A stretch of 64,000 bases of DNA from Dryas octopetala (GCA_963921425.1 OY992832.1:21054835-21118834), one strand, 5' to 3'; shown: positions 48,102 through 58,920, counted from the stretch's first letter. Program-made: numbers and translations. The notes: generated by a model not told the origin, from the letters alone.

Positions 48102-48296
48102 ATGTCTTCATATTCTCTTAAAGGTCAACAACTCGATGCCCAGAACCTCCAGGGATATGGGTCGAGGAGCTCATATAACAATGGTGGTTCTTCGTCGTCG
48201 TCGACCCATCATTACCCAAATGCTCAACAAGCTCAAGCACCCAAGGACAACAAGAAATCTGGAGGAGGGAAAAAGAAAGGGCATGGTGCTTCCTGA
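48102..48296 (+). CDS. Small disordered-protein family, copy 6 (type C, 64 aa)
   Basis: Single exon. MSSYSLKGQQLDAQNLQGYG start, Asn/Gly/Ser-rich middle with five Ser in a row, PNAQQAQAP, then KDNKKSGGGKKKG basic tail and HGAS end. Type C has QQ where types A and B have (D/E)C, so it has no cysteine. Differs from copies 8 and 9 by Leu-to-Gln in NLLGYG and one extra Ser from a TCG repeat. Leader with ACTACTACTACAACTGG just before the ATG is shared with copies 7 and 8. 3'UTR stem-loop at 48503. Function unknown. Confidence 0.72.
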   Translation: MSSYSLKGQQLDAQNLQGYGSRSSYNNGGSSSSSTHHYPNAQQAQAPKDNKKSGGGKKKGHGAS

Positions 48297-48394
48297 TCAA
48301 CTCAGTCAATGCTGAAGCACTGCATGGCATTTAATCAAAATTAAGCAATTATTTGCAGAAAAGGGCCGGGAAAGGAAAGGAAAACAAGAAATTT

Positions 48395-48425
<31 letters not shown>

Positions 48426-48502
48426 GCATATTTATATTATTTTAAATATTTTTCCTATAGGGTATGTGTCTTTTGTTTTCAGGTTTCTGGCTATTATTGC
48501 AT

Positions 48503-48549
48503 GTTACTCCTGCATTGTGACCCTAGCTGTCACATGTTGACAGAGTAAC
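48503..48549 (+). promoter_or_regulatory. Conserved 3'UTR stem-loop, copy 6
   Basis: Outer stem GTTACTC/GAGTAAC and inner stem GTGAC/GTCAC, about 205 bp after the stop codon. Confidence 0.6.
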
Positions 48550-49734
48550 CAAATCATGAATTCATTTTAATTATTTGCAGTTCAGTTATATGTATTTAAA
48601 TTAATTTGTTTAATCTTTGTAATTTACAAAATACATACAAAGTAAGTAATGAAAAGCATGGTATTCAATCTTCGTTTTTATCATTAATTAGAAGATGCAC
48701 ATATATATTCCCTACATATATAAATATATATCAGTTGGCTTTATTGTATTCTAAAAATCACTGTGTGGCTGCTGCCCAGAATCAATATCCCACCCAAATA
48801 TTTCCAGTATATATTGATAAATTGGAAATTAATTTGGCAGCTTTGACTTTGATTTTGGGGTTGATCGACCATTTGGAGTATCATCATTAACTAGTTTTTA
48901 GTTTTTCTGGTTTATGATATATCGTAATTAGAGTTCAGTATGTATATATCATAATTATTTAAATAGGGACTGTTTGTTCTTGGTTTTTTTAAGGCAGGTT
49001 GCCCATTTGTTTAGACAAAACAGGATCATGTGGCAACTACAAAACAGGCCATTTCTTGATTTTTAATGGTCTATTTGCCAGTGTGCCAAAAAAAATATTT
49101 GCCACATTAATATTTGCAAACACTACGCTCCAAAGACCACACAAGTGATATATACCTTTCTCGGCCTTGTTTTTATTTGGTTAAAATTAAGTGTAAGACC
49201 ATAATGGTCATAGACTCGCAGCAAATGCCAGCAATTGATGAATTCAATTTGCAGCGTACGTCTAGTCAACCTGCGTGGTAAAAAGTGCAGATTTTTCACC
49301 ACGGTCAACCTGCGTGGTTGATTATCATATATAAACACAGTTAACATATGTTATGGATTGTGGTAAAAAAAAAAAATTTGTTATGGATTATGATTAGGAG
49401 GCCTAATTTTCTCTTATGATTATTAACCACGAGCAATGCCTTACAAGAAAAGTCTAACGAGCTTAAAAAAATAAAATAAAAAAGTCTCTATCAACCTTTT
49501 TTATTTGTCAATGACTAGAAAGACAAAATAAGAATATAAAATAATGAATTAAATTATATGGGAACTTAATTTATGTTGTCCACGAACTAACGAGCTTTCA
49601 GTTTAATGATAATTCTCTTCTCAATATTGGGAGATGTCTAATAATAAAAAATGTCAATATAATTTTTTTTTTATATCATTAACATATATATATATATATA
49701 TATACATGACAACCGTATGGATTTACCAAGCTTA
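48550..49734. other. 3' flank of copy 6
   Basis: AT-rich; contains GGTAAAAAGTGCAGATTTTT near 49276 and a short inverted GGTCAACCTGCGTGGT pair (about 49265-49320). Matches 58925-59535 plus 60760-61000. No gene. Confidence 0.5.
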
Positions 49735-49890
49735 TTCAATAACACTACTTCTCATAAGCTAGTTTGAATTTTACTTTTTCCCACTAATTCATTCATTAAT
49801 ATAGAAAATGAAATTAATTAATAAAAAAAGAACAGTTGGTTTTGTTACTTGGATGGTAACCTTTCCCTGCCCCAACCCCAATATAGGTAC
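49735..49890 (+). pseudogene. Truncated type B promoter without gene
   Basis: CTAGTTTGAATTTTACTTTT, AACAGTTGGTTTTGTTACTT and CCCTGCCCCAACCCC follow the order of the copy 3/5 promoters (for example 23095-23240), but at the TATA position the sequence switches to an unrelated upstream block (TTTTAGCTTTGTTGAGGGTG). The gene part is gone. Confidence 0.55.
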
Positions 49891-51332
49891 AGCAGCATTT
49901 TAGCTTTGTTGAGGGTGAGTCACCACCTGCTTTGGTTTGACCCAATGTGATACTCTTCTTAAATATTGGGGTTGACCCCATTTGAGTATAAATTAGAGAC
50001 AAATTTGCATTAGGGTCTTTTTTACATTCCAAAGCAAAGTCTGTTAGAGACAAATCTGGAATTATTATGATATTAGCTATACTGTATACATATATTCTTT
50101 TTTGGCAAAGGAATGTGCTATCACTTTCTTTAATCAAGGAAAGACCACCACGTGGGCACTTACAAACTACGACATGGGAGTATGAGATAAGGATAATAAA
50201 GCTCAAAAACAACCAAAGCAAGAACTTAACGAGAATGTTGGCATTATTATATTTCATACTAATAAACCCAGTCTTTATTTGTTTGATATCCTCTAAAAAT
50301 ATACTCTGATTTTGACCCATATGGATGCATGAAGTTTTGTCTTCGTTGTTTTTTGTTAATTTCAAAGGGATTAATGAAATCAAAATCTAATTTTTGAAAC
50401 AGAGGATACTAGCTAGATTAGACGGACACAAAGAAATCAGAAATTAATCTAGAAGAAAACGACGTCGTACGCGTTTTAACCATGTTCGTGATCTGAAGAG
50501 CCAGCTGGGTAGCGAATTGAAAAATTAATAACTAAATAAAATTAGAAGGAAAGAAAGGGTTTGCGACACGAAATCCAGTTTATATATTTTGAGTTGTTCA
50601 AGTCCAGAAAATATATACATTTTCCGTTGTTTGAACACGAAGACGGTTTTACAATATATTGATGATATTAATTATAAATTCCAGTAAAGCTCGCAGCAAG
50701 TTCCTCTTAGCTGTAGGAAGGAATTGACTTAATGGGTTGATGTTCATCGGTTTGATTTTCAAACCGTATAAACGTCATTAATTTTTCTAGTTGTATATTG
50801 TCAGAAAGCGTGGAGGAGTTTCTGCATGTAGCTACCATTCATGGTCGACCGACGGTCTCTCTTGACCATTTCGATCTTATTGTGCTGCAAGCAAGCTAAC
50901 TTGGATAGACATCGATCCATGGCCACTTTCTGTTCATTTTCCGACATGGGTTTTTATTCAAAGTCAATACGTACTATTACCAAATGAAAATCAATATGTA
51001 TCGATCCCGGCCAGCTGTTAAAAATAAAAAATAAAATACCTGCAGGAAAAACGTACATTCCATTTTCCCGGAAATATATGATTCACCAGGAGGAGTAATC
51101 GTCAAGCAACCCCATCATTCACATCATACACGTTGATCTGTTCAACACCATTGCACCGTGGTCTGAAACCAATTGAATGGAGAATATATATATCGATCTC
51201 AAACAATGTCGTCATGGAATTAGGGTTACTTGCTGTGGTATACAAACCATACACACCGGAACTTTCTGTCTAATTAACATACAATTGCAACCAAATTCAA
51301 TTTGCCCCAAAAACCCCTCAACTCCATCCGCC
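49891..51332. other. Upstream region of copy 7
   Basis: No gene. Holds family distal blocks (GGTTTGACCCAATGTGATAC near 49935; TTGCATTAGGGTC near 50005; CATGTTCGTGATCTGAAGAG near 50482; GGAGGAGTAATCGTCAAGCA near 51089; ACTTTCTGTCTAATTAACAT near 51264). The 189-codon minus-strand frame at 49814-50383 is judged accidental. Confidence 0.55.
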
Positions 51333-51340
51333 TATAAATA
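51333..51340 (+). promoter_or_regulatory. TATA box of copy 7
   Basis: TATAAATA, 137 bp before the ATG. The longer leader contains a small direct repeat (CACAACTC ... TCTTTC, near 51370-51410). Confidence 0.7.
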
Positions 51341-51476
51341 CATCATATGACAGAGCAAGATAATCATATTCACAACTCACATCTTTCGATTCACAACTCG
51401 TATCTTTCAGTTCACAACATCATTCAGATTAAATTTTTCACCACTAGTACTAGTACTACTACTACAACTGCTAGAC

Positions 51477-51680
51477 ATGTCTTCTTCTTATTCTCTTAAG
51501 GATCAACCAGTCGGAGATGCCCAGAACCTCCTTGGATATGGGTCGGGGTCGAGGTCGAGCTCATATAACAATGGTGGTTCTTCGTCGTCTCATCAGTACC
51601 CAACTGCTCAACAAGCTCAAGCGCCCAAGAAATCTGAAGGAGGGGAAAACAATGGGCATGAAGAAGGTGGTGGTTCGTGA
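51477..51680 (+). CDS. Small disordered-protein family, copy 7 (type C, 67 aa, altered tail)
   Basis: Single exon. MSSSYSLKDQPVGDAQNLLG start (one Ser more than other C copies, and QPVGDA in place of QQLDA), Ser/Arg/Gly-rich middle, PTAQQAQAP, then a tail KKSEGGENNGHEEGGGS. All other members end in a Lys-rich run; this one has replaced most Lys with Glu/Asn, so the tail's charge changes from basic to acidic. The 3'UTR is interrupted by a ~580-bp insertion at about 51705-52285. Promoter intact. It may be a diverged functional gene or one under relaxed constraint. Function unknown. Confidence 0.66.
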   Translation: MSSSYSLKDQPVGDAQNLLGYGSGSRSSSYNNGGSSSSHQYPTAQQAQAPKKSEGGENNGHEEGGGS

Positions 51681-51704
51681 TGATCAACTCCCAGTCAAAT
51701 GTTA

Positions 51705-52285
51705 AACTCTGGACGGCGACACGGGCGACCCCCCAAAGAGAAGAACGACGACCCCCCAGGCTGAACGACGACCCCCCAAAGAAAAGCTTGTTTGCAGATC
51801 TTATGGCAATAGCTTCATTTTCTGCTTCTTCTTGGCCTTGGGTTCCGTTTTCCTCTACCAGTTTCTGTCTGCTCCTGCCTGCAGGTTGCAAAGGAGTGAT
51901 GACTGAGGCTTTGTACAAGCTGTACCCATGCGCACTTTCTATGACGTGGCTGCTTTCTTGGGGTCTCCATCTTCACGTGCATTCCCTTGCTTATGGGCCT
52001 TCTATTATGGCCTCTGTCCCTCCCAATTCAATTTCAGGGCCCAACACTGTTCAACACCTCCTACCTCATTTTTCCAGAGAGTTAACAGTCTACTTCTCAA
52101 CTCTCAAATATCTTGGAGAAACTATAACAGGATGGTCTATGTTCATTGGTGATTCACCCTGCCCCTACCACCGGAGCCGGTCACCTGCCCGGTCCCTAAA
52201 AAATTTTGCCGCCGCTTCGCGGCGCCAAGCTCTACCTAACCATGACCCCCCAGGTTGGGGATCCTGGATCCGTCCCTGTGCTAAA
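51705..52285 (+). mobile_element. GC-rich insertion in the 3'UTR of copy 7
   Basis: Between GTCAAATGTTAAA and GATCAATTATTTACAGAAAA, where copy 8 has only about 30 bp, lies GC-rich sequence with a threefold ACGACGACCCCCCA-like repeat at its start and GGGGATCCTGGATCC near its end. A 228-codon plus-strand frame (51677-52363) runs through it; it matches nothing I know and overlaps both edges. Probably a transposon fragment of unknown class. Confidence 0.5.
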
Positions 52286-52428
52286 GGATCAATTATTTAC
52301 AGAAAAAAAGGGCGGGGAAACGAAAGGATAATAATGGAAGTAATCTATATGCATATTTACTAATATATTTCCTAGAGGGTATGTGTGTTTTGTTTTCAGT
52401 TTCTAGCTAGCTATTAATGTTACCCCTG

Positions 52429-52469
52429 CATTGTGACGTACCGTAGCTGTCACATGTTGAGAGAGTAAC
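52429..52469 (+). promoter_or_regulatory. 3'UTR stem-loop, copy 7 (one mismatch)
   Basis: GTTACCC with GAGTAAC and inner GTGAC/GTCAC, now displaced to about 750 bp after the stop by the insertion. Confidence 0.45.
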
Positions 52470-52611
52470 TAAATTCTAAGTTCCTTTGATTTGCAGCTGG
52501 TTTATATGTATTTACGAATTTGTTTAATCTTTGTAATTTACAAAATACATACAAAGTCATGAAAAGCATATATATATGGTATTCAATCTTTTGTTTTTAT
52601 CATTAGAATAT

Positions 52612-52920
52612 GCACAAATTCCTGCTTATTTTGGTGGTGTCACTGCTTGGGTTTTGTATTACAAATCTTTATCTTTGAATTTCACTGCTTGGCTGGTTCT
52701 GCGCGCGCTTGAGGTTGAAGCCTTGACAGTCCGCAAGGATCGTGAGCTGGTTACTTGTTTTTTGTTTGTTTATGGCGTTTGTTGTGGTTTTTGTTGTTAG
52801 GTTTTCGATCTTTGTTTCCTTGCTATTGAGATCCAGAGCTAGGTGCCATCCCCTCTGTCCTTTGTCTTGTTGTAGTGCCTTTCTATTTGTTAATGAAATC
52901 TCCATTGATCAAAACAAAAA
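52612..52920 (+). mobile_element. 5'-truncated LINE-like tail
   Basis: GC- and T-rich stretch ending TTGTTAATGAAATCTCC and an A-rich tail (ATCAAAACAAAAAA). It breaks the similarity to the copy 6 and 8 downstream regions; AAATTC stands at both edges as a possible short target duplication. Confidence 0.5.
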
Positions 52921-53162
52921 ATTCTAATTGTATGGCGCAAAACCTTCTAATCATATATCAATAATACACGTACGGCTTAGATTAAGACTTAGTCAATGCC
53001 ATATCCCCCACAATATATAGTATACACTGCCTAAACAAGTAATTAACAAACATGACATTCTCTAATTGAATGTCAAATTAAACCAAATAGTCCATATATG
53101 GTATGAGGATGAAATAAAATTACACACTTATTTTCGTTAGAAACTAGGTATAGTTTATATAA

Positions 53163-53364
53163 CAGCAGTGCTAGATATACCACATTTTTATACCATAATT
53201 TCATACCACCTTATGTGGCAACTTACATGGCATTCCTACATTGGATACTAAAAAATAAAAATAAAAACCCAAAAAGAAAAAGAAAAACTTTGTCCAATAA
53301 AGTAATGACATGTGAGATGGTATAAGAATGTGGTATAAGAAATGTGGTAAGAATAGCATTATTC
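53163..53364. mobile_element. 202-bp Mutator-type MITE (M2), second copy, 9-bp TSD
   Basis: CAGCAGTGCTAG ... AGCATTATTC, flanked by TTTATATAA at 53154-53162 and 53365-53373. Closely similar to 29717-29917. Confidence 0.9.
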
Positions 53365-53441
53365 TTTATATAAGGAGGCAATATTAATTTTTTTTTTTTT
53401 TTGAAATGGTCAAAATTAGAGAAGTTTCAAGTGGCCAGTAC

Positions 53442-55586
53442 TGTAATAACCTGATTATGTTTAAAACAACAAAATTAATTATTATGTTTAATTAGTTTTT
53501 ATTAAACATACTTATATTTTAATTTACATTTATGTATATATATATATTTCAATATTATCTGTTTTATAATTATGTAAAAAAAAAAAAATTAAAATTTAAG
53601 TTGCCGGACTTAAGTCCAGCAGCTTCTAGTTTTGTGTGTGTGAGTTTTTGTGAGTGGTTGAGATATAGGTGAGGTGTGTGCTTGTGTTGAGGCGGTGCTG
53701 TGGCGGTGGAGAGTGTGTGTGTGTGTTTAATAACTTAAGGCTGGGTTTGATTAACAAACCCAGCAAAACTCCATAACCCCAACGAACCCAAGAGAAAGAA
53801 AGACAGAGAAAAGAGAAAGGAAGAAGAGAAACCGAGGGGGAAGGAAAGAAAGAGAAAGAAGAAGAGGAGAGGGACAGAGAGAGCGAGAGAGAGAGAGAGA
53901 GAGAGAGAGAGGAAGAAGAGGTAAGCTCCACCTCCATATGCTCTGTTTTCTTGGATTCTAATTTAGGTGATGATATCTGTATTGGTGAAATATATTTGAT
54001 TGTTAGAGTCGTCTTTAAGATCACAAACAACCTACAGATTGAAGGAGAAGTGAAGGATTTCCTGGTTGGGTTGTAGAGAGCAATTTTCAGTTTTGATTTT
54101 TTAAATTTTAATTCATTTGATTGCGTTTCTTTTGATTTTGGTTGAATTTTAAGTTATAATTTATCATTTCTTAGCCTTAGGAACTGATTTGGATGGTGAG
54201 AATCGAAGAAAAATGAGTTTAGTTGAATTTTGGAAAATCTGTCATTTTTTTGCAAATTTTGACAGTGTTCAAGTAGCCTACTTTGAGGCCTTATAACTTG
54301 AGTTATAGAGATCCGTTTTGAGTGTTCTTTAGATGGTTGTAAAGAAGAGTTGCAGAGTTTTAAAACGAGTATAAGTTTGCTCAATTTGGAGTTGATTTGA
54401 TAGGGTAAACAGCGAGCCAAAGTTAGAAAAAAAAAAAAAAAAAAAGCAAAAACTGGCAGCAAGGTTGAAGATGATGAACAGTGCCGCCCGACCACCACTC
54501 GCACCACCGGCGCGTGGCGGCGCGTTCGGCAGCGTGCAGCGGCTTCGGTGACCGGGGAAAGTCCCTCCCCACTGCATTTTCGATTCCGAGTCCAATGGGG
54601 GCCTCCGTTTTGCGATCCGAGACCCCTAACTTAGTGTTTTCACTACACACATTAGAATTAAAGAGTGAACGACTTTTATTCCATAATTAATTGTGATTTT
54701 TTTTGTACGGGATTAAGTTCGGAGAACGACCCGGAGACACGAGGCTATTTTTAGTGGTGGATTAAGTTTTTTTCGAGGTAGGGGGATCTGGGGAACCTTA
54801 AACTGCAAAAATTTGATTTTATTGAATGTTAGTTGAAAAATGCAATATGTGTGCTAATGTGTGACTTATATGAATTATTTGAATTATTTGAGCACAATAT
54901 AAATTAATTAATTATTATATAATTTTGTGCATTTATTTGAATGTGACATTTATTTGAACGTGAAGCATGATTCATTGAGAAATGAAGATTTTGGTGGTGA
55001 GAAGGGGTTGGGAGTTAAATTTAAATTTTGTAGTGTGCGTGGGCCGGGAGTGAAGCCTCTTCCGTTGCGTACGGATAAAACGATCTATTTTTCCCTAGGC
55101 GCATTGGGACCTTCCATTGCGTATCGAAATTAGGATATCTTACACTTTAATTGCGGATTAAAGTGAAGATGTGTTGCAATTTAATTTTCAAGGTATTATT
55201 AAGAAAGTGCAGCATAACATTATGCATCTATAATATTATTAAATATATATTATCTGCTCCATGTTGTATGATTCATTGAGATTCAATATAATTAATTTTG
55301 CATGTTAAGGTGAAATGTCCCTACTTTGTGTAAATAAGTGTGAACAGACTATGAAGTTTAGTTTTGTTTTATTTTGGAAGTTCTGTTAAACTTAAGTTAC
55401 TGAGACAGGTTGTGTGTTGTAAACTAAGCTTGAATCCAGTATGCTATGTTAATAGTATACAGTTTTTCTTATTTTATTTTATTACTCTCTGTCATATTCT
55501 AGTTATAGAAGTTAATTGTATAATTAGAGTGTGATTCACACCTTAATCCGTAATTAGAAACACTAATTACGGATTGGGGCGTGACA
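53442..55586. mobile_element. Solo LTR, 2.1 kb, 5-bp TSD
   Basis: Starts TGTAATAACC and ends GGGGCGTGACA (TG...CA), flanked by AGTAC on both sides (53437-53441 and 55587-55591). No internal retroelement genes, so it is a solo LTR. Inside are a long purine tract with (GA)n (53760-53915) followed by GAGGTAAGC, which looks like an LTR leader with a splice donor, and a GC-rich patch at 54480-54620. Its open frames are not recognisable proteins. Solo LTRs arise by recombination between the two LTRs of one element. Confidence 0.85.
53880..53912. repeat. (GA)n microsatellite in the solo LTR
   Basis: About 15 GA units in a longer purine tract. Confidence 0.95.
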
Positions 55587-55591
55587 AGTAC

Positions 55592-55850
55592 CAATGCAGG
55601 TTATTCAAAAATCATTGACCAAAAAGAAAAATACAAAAAATCAATTTACCATCATGTTTGAATTTAAATTACCTACATATATATAACATTCTCCGCAAAG
55701 TGGAAATTAATTGTCTAAACCATGTGGTCTAGTGTCATTTTTTCTTTAATTTGTTAGAGAAGATTAATTTCTAGTATGACTCCTTGAGCTGAGAGTTCAA
55801 TATCTATTTGTACTTTGGCCCAATGTATTGTTAAGAGTAATGTGGAGCAA
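55592..55850. other. Short AT-rich spacer
   Basis: No gene or element recognised between the solo LTR and the TRIM. Confidence 0.5.
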
Positions 55851-56144
55851 TGTCTCACATCGGAAAACTAGAGTTTAACCTATGTGTTTATAAGGTTTCA
55901 GGCCTCTCCACCTATTACCAATTGGTTTTGAGTTGGATACTCAAATTCTATCATGGTATTAGATCGAGCCTGGTTATCTGCGTGTAAGGCCCAATGCCAG
56001 ACGTGCTCCCACGTCACCCAATACAATTTATCCACGTGTTAGGCTCCATTAAGAAAAACTAGAGCTTAACATATGTACTTATAAAGTCTTAGACCTCTCC
56101 ACCCACTACCAATTGATTTTGGATTGGATGCTCAAATTCTATCA
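55851..56144 (+). mobile_element. TRIM-like mini LTR retroelement
   Basis: Two ~105-bp direct repeats (55851-55953 and 56038-56144) share CTAGAG(T/C)TTAAC, CCTCTCCACC, ACTACCAATTG-type and CTCAAATTCTATCA phrases. The first is followed at once by TGGTATTAGATCGAGCC, a decayed initiator-Met tRNA primer-binding site. The internal part is under 100 bp and non-coding. Exact outer ends and TSD unclear. Confidence 0.65.
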
Positions 56145-56749
56145 AGTATGTCGCAGTATTATAACTTTATCGAGGTAGATTACCCCTAACTCATTTGATT
56201 TGGCCCAATGTGACATTCTCCTTGTTGTAAATATCCAAATGTAAGGTTTGACCCAAATTTGTGGAAATTTTTTGTGTGCAAGTGTGCAACTATAATACCA
56301 CATGGTATGCTCATGCATGCGGTATTTGTTATGATGAGTTAAGATCATGAGACAAATACTTTAACAAATAGTTTTACAACATTTTAGACCTTAATTTTAA
56401 TTTTGTTACATCCAAAAATTCAAAAAGGCGGAGGTGGCTTTCATTATAATGACATGAAAATAAAAATAAACACTGTTGATGCTCAAAAATGGTAAAGTAG
56501 TCAACGTCGAGTCAAACCATGTGAACCCGTTGACCTCCCACTAAGAGGATGACACGTCGAAGTAGGGTAAGAACGAGTAGCTGGGTTCGACTAATGAATA
56601 GTGGAGAAATAATAATATCCAAAACACTCTGCGCAAGTACACAAAAGTGAGCGGGAAGGGCACCGGTGTGGTACCGGCCGAACCTTCTCCGACGGTCAAG
56701 TCAGTGTTCAGTTTAATCATGTACACAGTACACACACATACTTGTTGTC
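56145..56749. other. Intergenic DNA with a distal upstream block
   Basis: GGCCCAATGTGACATTCTCC near 56203 belongs to the family's distal upstream blocks. 56510-56710 is GC-richer, with GGTGTGGTACCGGCCGAAC and CTTCTCCGACGGTCAAGT, resembling the LTR-like sequence at 26790. No gene. Confidence 0.45.
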
Positions 56750-57360
56750 AACACGAACACGTACGCTTTTACAATATTTTGATGATATTAGTTTCAATTT
56801 TATTAAGTGTAATTTCCAGTAAAGCTCAGAGCAAGTTCCATGGGCATTCTGGATGGGTTGATTTTCAAAACCCCGACCAATTTACCGTAATGTTAGGATT
56901 CAAATTATCCCACACGTACGGTACGTGAAACCATAAGTCGTTCATTGCCTATATGCAATTGCCAGGGTGGCAGCTAGCTGTGTAGTCCCAATTAAAATGG
57001 AATGGTGTACGTGTGAATTTTAATGTGGCTGTTAACTTTGAAGATTAATTAGGATCGATCTCTTGACCATTTCAATTGTGTATTTGCGATAATAATATAT
57101 ATATCTCACAAATATTTGTGTGCAAGTGCAAGCAAGCTTGGAAAGGATATATATATCGATCCATCGCCACTTTCTGTTCATTTTCTCTGATGGTTTTAAT
57201 TCAAAGTCAAATACTATTACAAAAAGGAAAATTAATTCCATTGATTTTCGTTTCATACATGAATCCCGACCGGCCAGTTAAAAAAAAAAAAAAACCAAGA
57301 GATATTTCTTTTCCATTTTCCAGGAATATACATGGGTGATTATTCATCATGGAGTAATGT
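56750..57360 (+). pseudogene. Broken upstream region without gene
   Basis: Carries TTTTACAATATTTTGATGAT, CCAGTAAAGCTCAGAGCAAG, GATCTCTTGACCATTTCAAT, ATCCATCGCCACTTTCTG and TTTTCCAGGAATATACATGG in the order seen upstream of copies 6-8, then jumps at about 57361 into the start of the copy 8 block. Promoter core and gene are missing. Confidence 0.55.
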
Positions 57361-58350
57361 TGAAGAGCCGAAGAGGTAGCCATATATTAATTCAAAAAAA
57401 TAAAAATAAAAATTAAAACAAAAGGGTCTGGCACACGAAATCCTGGATAATTTCGTGGCTATAACAGTGGGAAATATTGAAAACTGGGTTCGTGATCGGT
57501 CAATATGACTCGACCAGTTTATATATATCTTATATCTATATGGTTAAAAAATATTGACTGTGGAAATTTGTTTTGTGTGGATTTTAAACGTGGCCGTTAA
57601 CATCCAGCTGGCCTGCCTGCCACCTTGCATGTATGAATGTCACATACACGTCATTAATTAATATATTTCCTTGTAAATATATATTTCTTTCGATCTGCAG
57701 GTTATATATTTACTTCGACCTATATATATATATGTGGTGGGTTTCGGGGAAGATTATCTATATATCATCAGAAAGCGTGGAGCAGTTTCTGCAGGTAGCA
57801 TAGCTGGTCCGACCGTCTCTTGACCATTTCCATTTCTGTAATTTGAGATAATATATGATATAACACAAATATCATATTCTTATATCACCATTGTGTGCTG
57901 CAAGCTAGCAAGCTAATTAAAACTTGGATATATATCAAAGATCCATCCATCGCCTCTTTCTCTTCATTTTCCCAAATTTCAAAGTCAATATTATCACAAA
58001 GGAAAATCAATGCCATTGATTTTCATTTCATATATCCCGACTAGTTAAAAAAAATAAAAACCAGGAAAATTTCTTTTCCAATTTCCCGGAATGTGTGATT
58101 CATCGGTCGATTAGGAGGAGTAATCTTCAAGCAATCACATATATAATTCATATGTATGTAATTAAGCCTTTCAAACACACAAAAATTGAGCATTACATAC
58201 CTCAAACAATATCAATCGGATTATAATAAAGGTAATGTTATTAGTTAGGGTTAGTTGCGGTGATAGATGTCCAACTTCTTGTAAACGCACCCGAACTTTC
58301 TGTCTAATTAACTTATAATTACAAGCTCCCCAAAAACCCCCTCCAACTAC

Positions 58351-58358
58351 TATAAATA
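58351..58358 (+). promoter_or_regulatory. TATA box of copy 8
   Basis: TATAAATA after CCCCCTCCAACTAC, 112 bp before the ATG. Confidence 0.75.
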
Positions 58359-58469
58359 GATGATTTTCGATCATAATAACTTATAACATCTTTCACAACT
58401 CCATCACAAGATCATTAAGATTAAAGTAAGCACTAGCACTGTTAACTACTACTACTACAACTGGTAGAC

Positions 58470-58658
58470 ATGTCTTCATATTCTCTTAAAGGTCAACAAC
58501 TCGATGCCCAGAACCTCCTTGGATATGGGTCGAGGAGCTCATATAACAATGGTGGTTCTTCGTCGTCGACCCATCATTACCCAAATGCTCAACAAACTCA
58601 AGCACCCAAGGACAACAAGAAATCTGGAGGAGGGAAAAAGAAAGGGAATGGAAATTAA
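58470..58658 (+). CDS. Small disordered-protein family, copy 8 (type C, 62 aa)
   Basis: Single exon. MSSYSLKGQQLDAQNLLGYG start, Asn/Gly/Ser middle, PNAQQTQAP (Thr where copies 6 and 9 have Ala), KDNKKSGGGKKKG tail ending NGN. The C-terminus differs from copies 6 and 9 because AATGGAAATTAA replaces the CATGGTGCTTCC end, giving an earlier stop. Leader and promoter are almost the same as copy 6. Stem-loop in the 3'UTR at 58874. No signal peptide; function unknown. Confidence 0.72.
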   Translation: MSSYSLKGQQLDAQNLLGYGSRSSYNNGGSSSSTHHYPNAQQTQAPKDNKKSGGGKKKGNGN

Positions 58659-58873
58659 AGGTGGTGGTTCCTGATCAACTGAGTCAAATGCTGAAGCACT
58701 GCATGGCATTTAATCAAAATTAAGCAATTATTTGCAGAAAAGGGCCGGGAAAGAAAAGGAAAATAAGAAAGTACTATATATATATATATATATATATGCA
58801 TATTTATATTATTTTAATATTTTTCCTATAGGGTATGTGTCTTTTGTTTTCAGGTTTCTAGCTATTATTGCAT

Positions 58874-58920
58874 GTTACTCCTGCATTGTGACCCTAGCTG
58901 TCACACGTTGAGAGAGTAAC
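58874..58920 (+). promoter_or_regulatory. Conserved 3'UTR stem-loop, copy 8
   Basis: GTTACTC/GAGTAAC outer stem, GTGAC/GTCAC inner stem. Confidence 0.6.

Larger units (their letters stand above)
46935..49670. repeat. Duplicated block containing copy 6 (paralogous to 57362-61010)
   Basis: Starts at GAAGAGCC(A/G)AAGAGGTAGCC and runs through the promoter, copy 6, its 3'UTR and about 1 kb downstream (TTTAGAC(A/G)AAACAGGATCATG, ATGATTATTAACCA(C/T)). The copy 8 block has the same order with small deletions and a 1.2-kb TIR element inserted at 59540. Confidence 0.85.

Noticed and set aside
49814..50383. 189-codon minus-strand frame
   Set aside because: Crosses a recombination joint between two family upstream blocks; no domain and no conservation in the sister regions.
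53626..54030. 134-codon minus-strand frame
   Set aside because: Ser/Leu repeat from a (GA)n tract inside the solo LTR.
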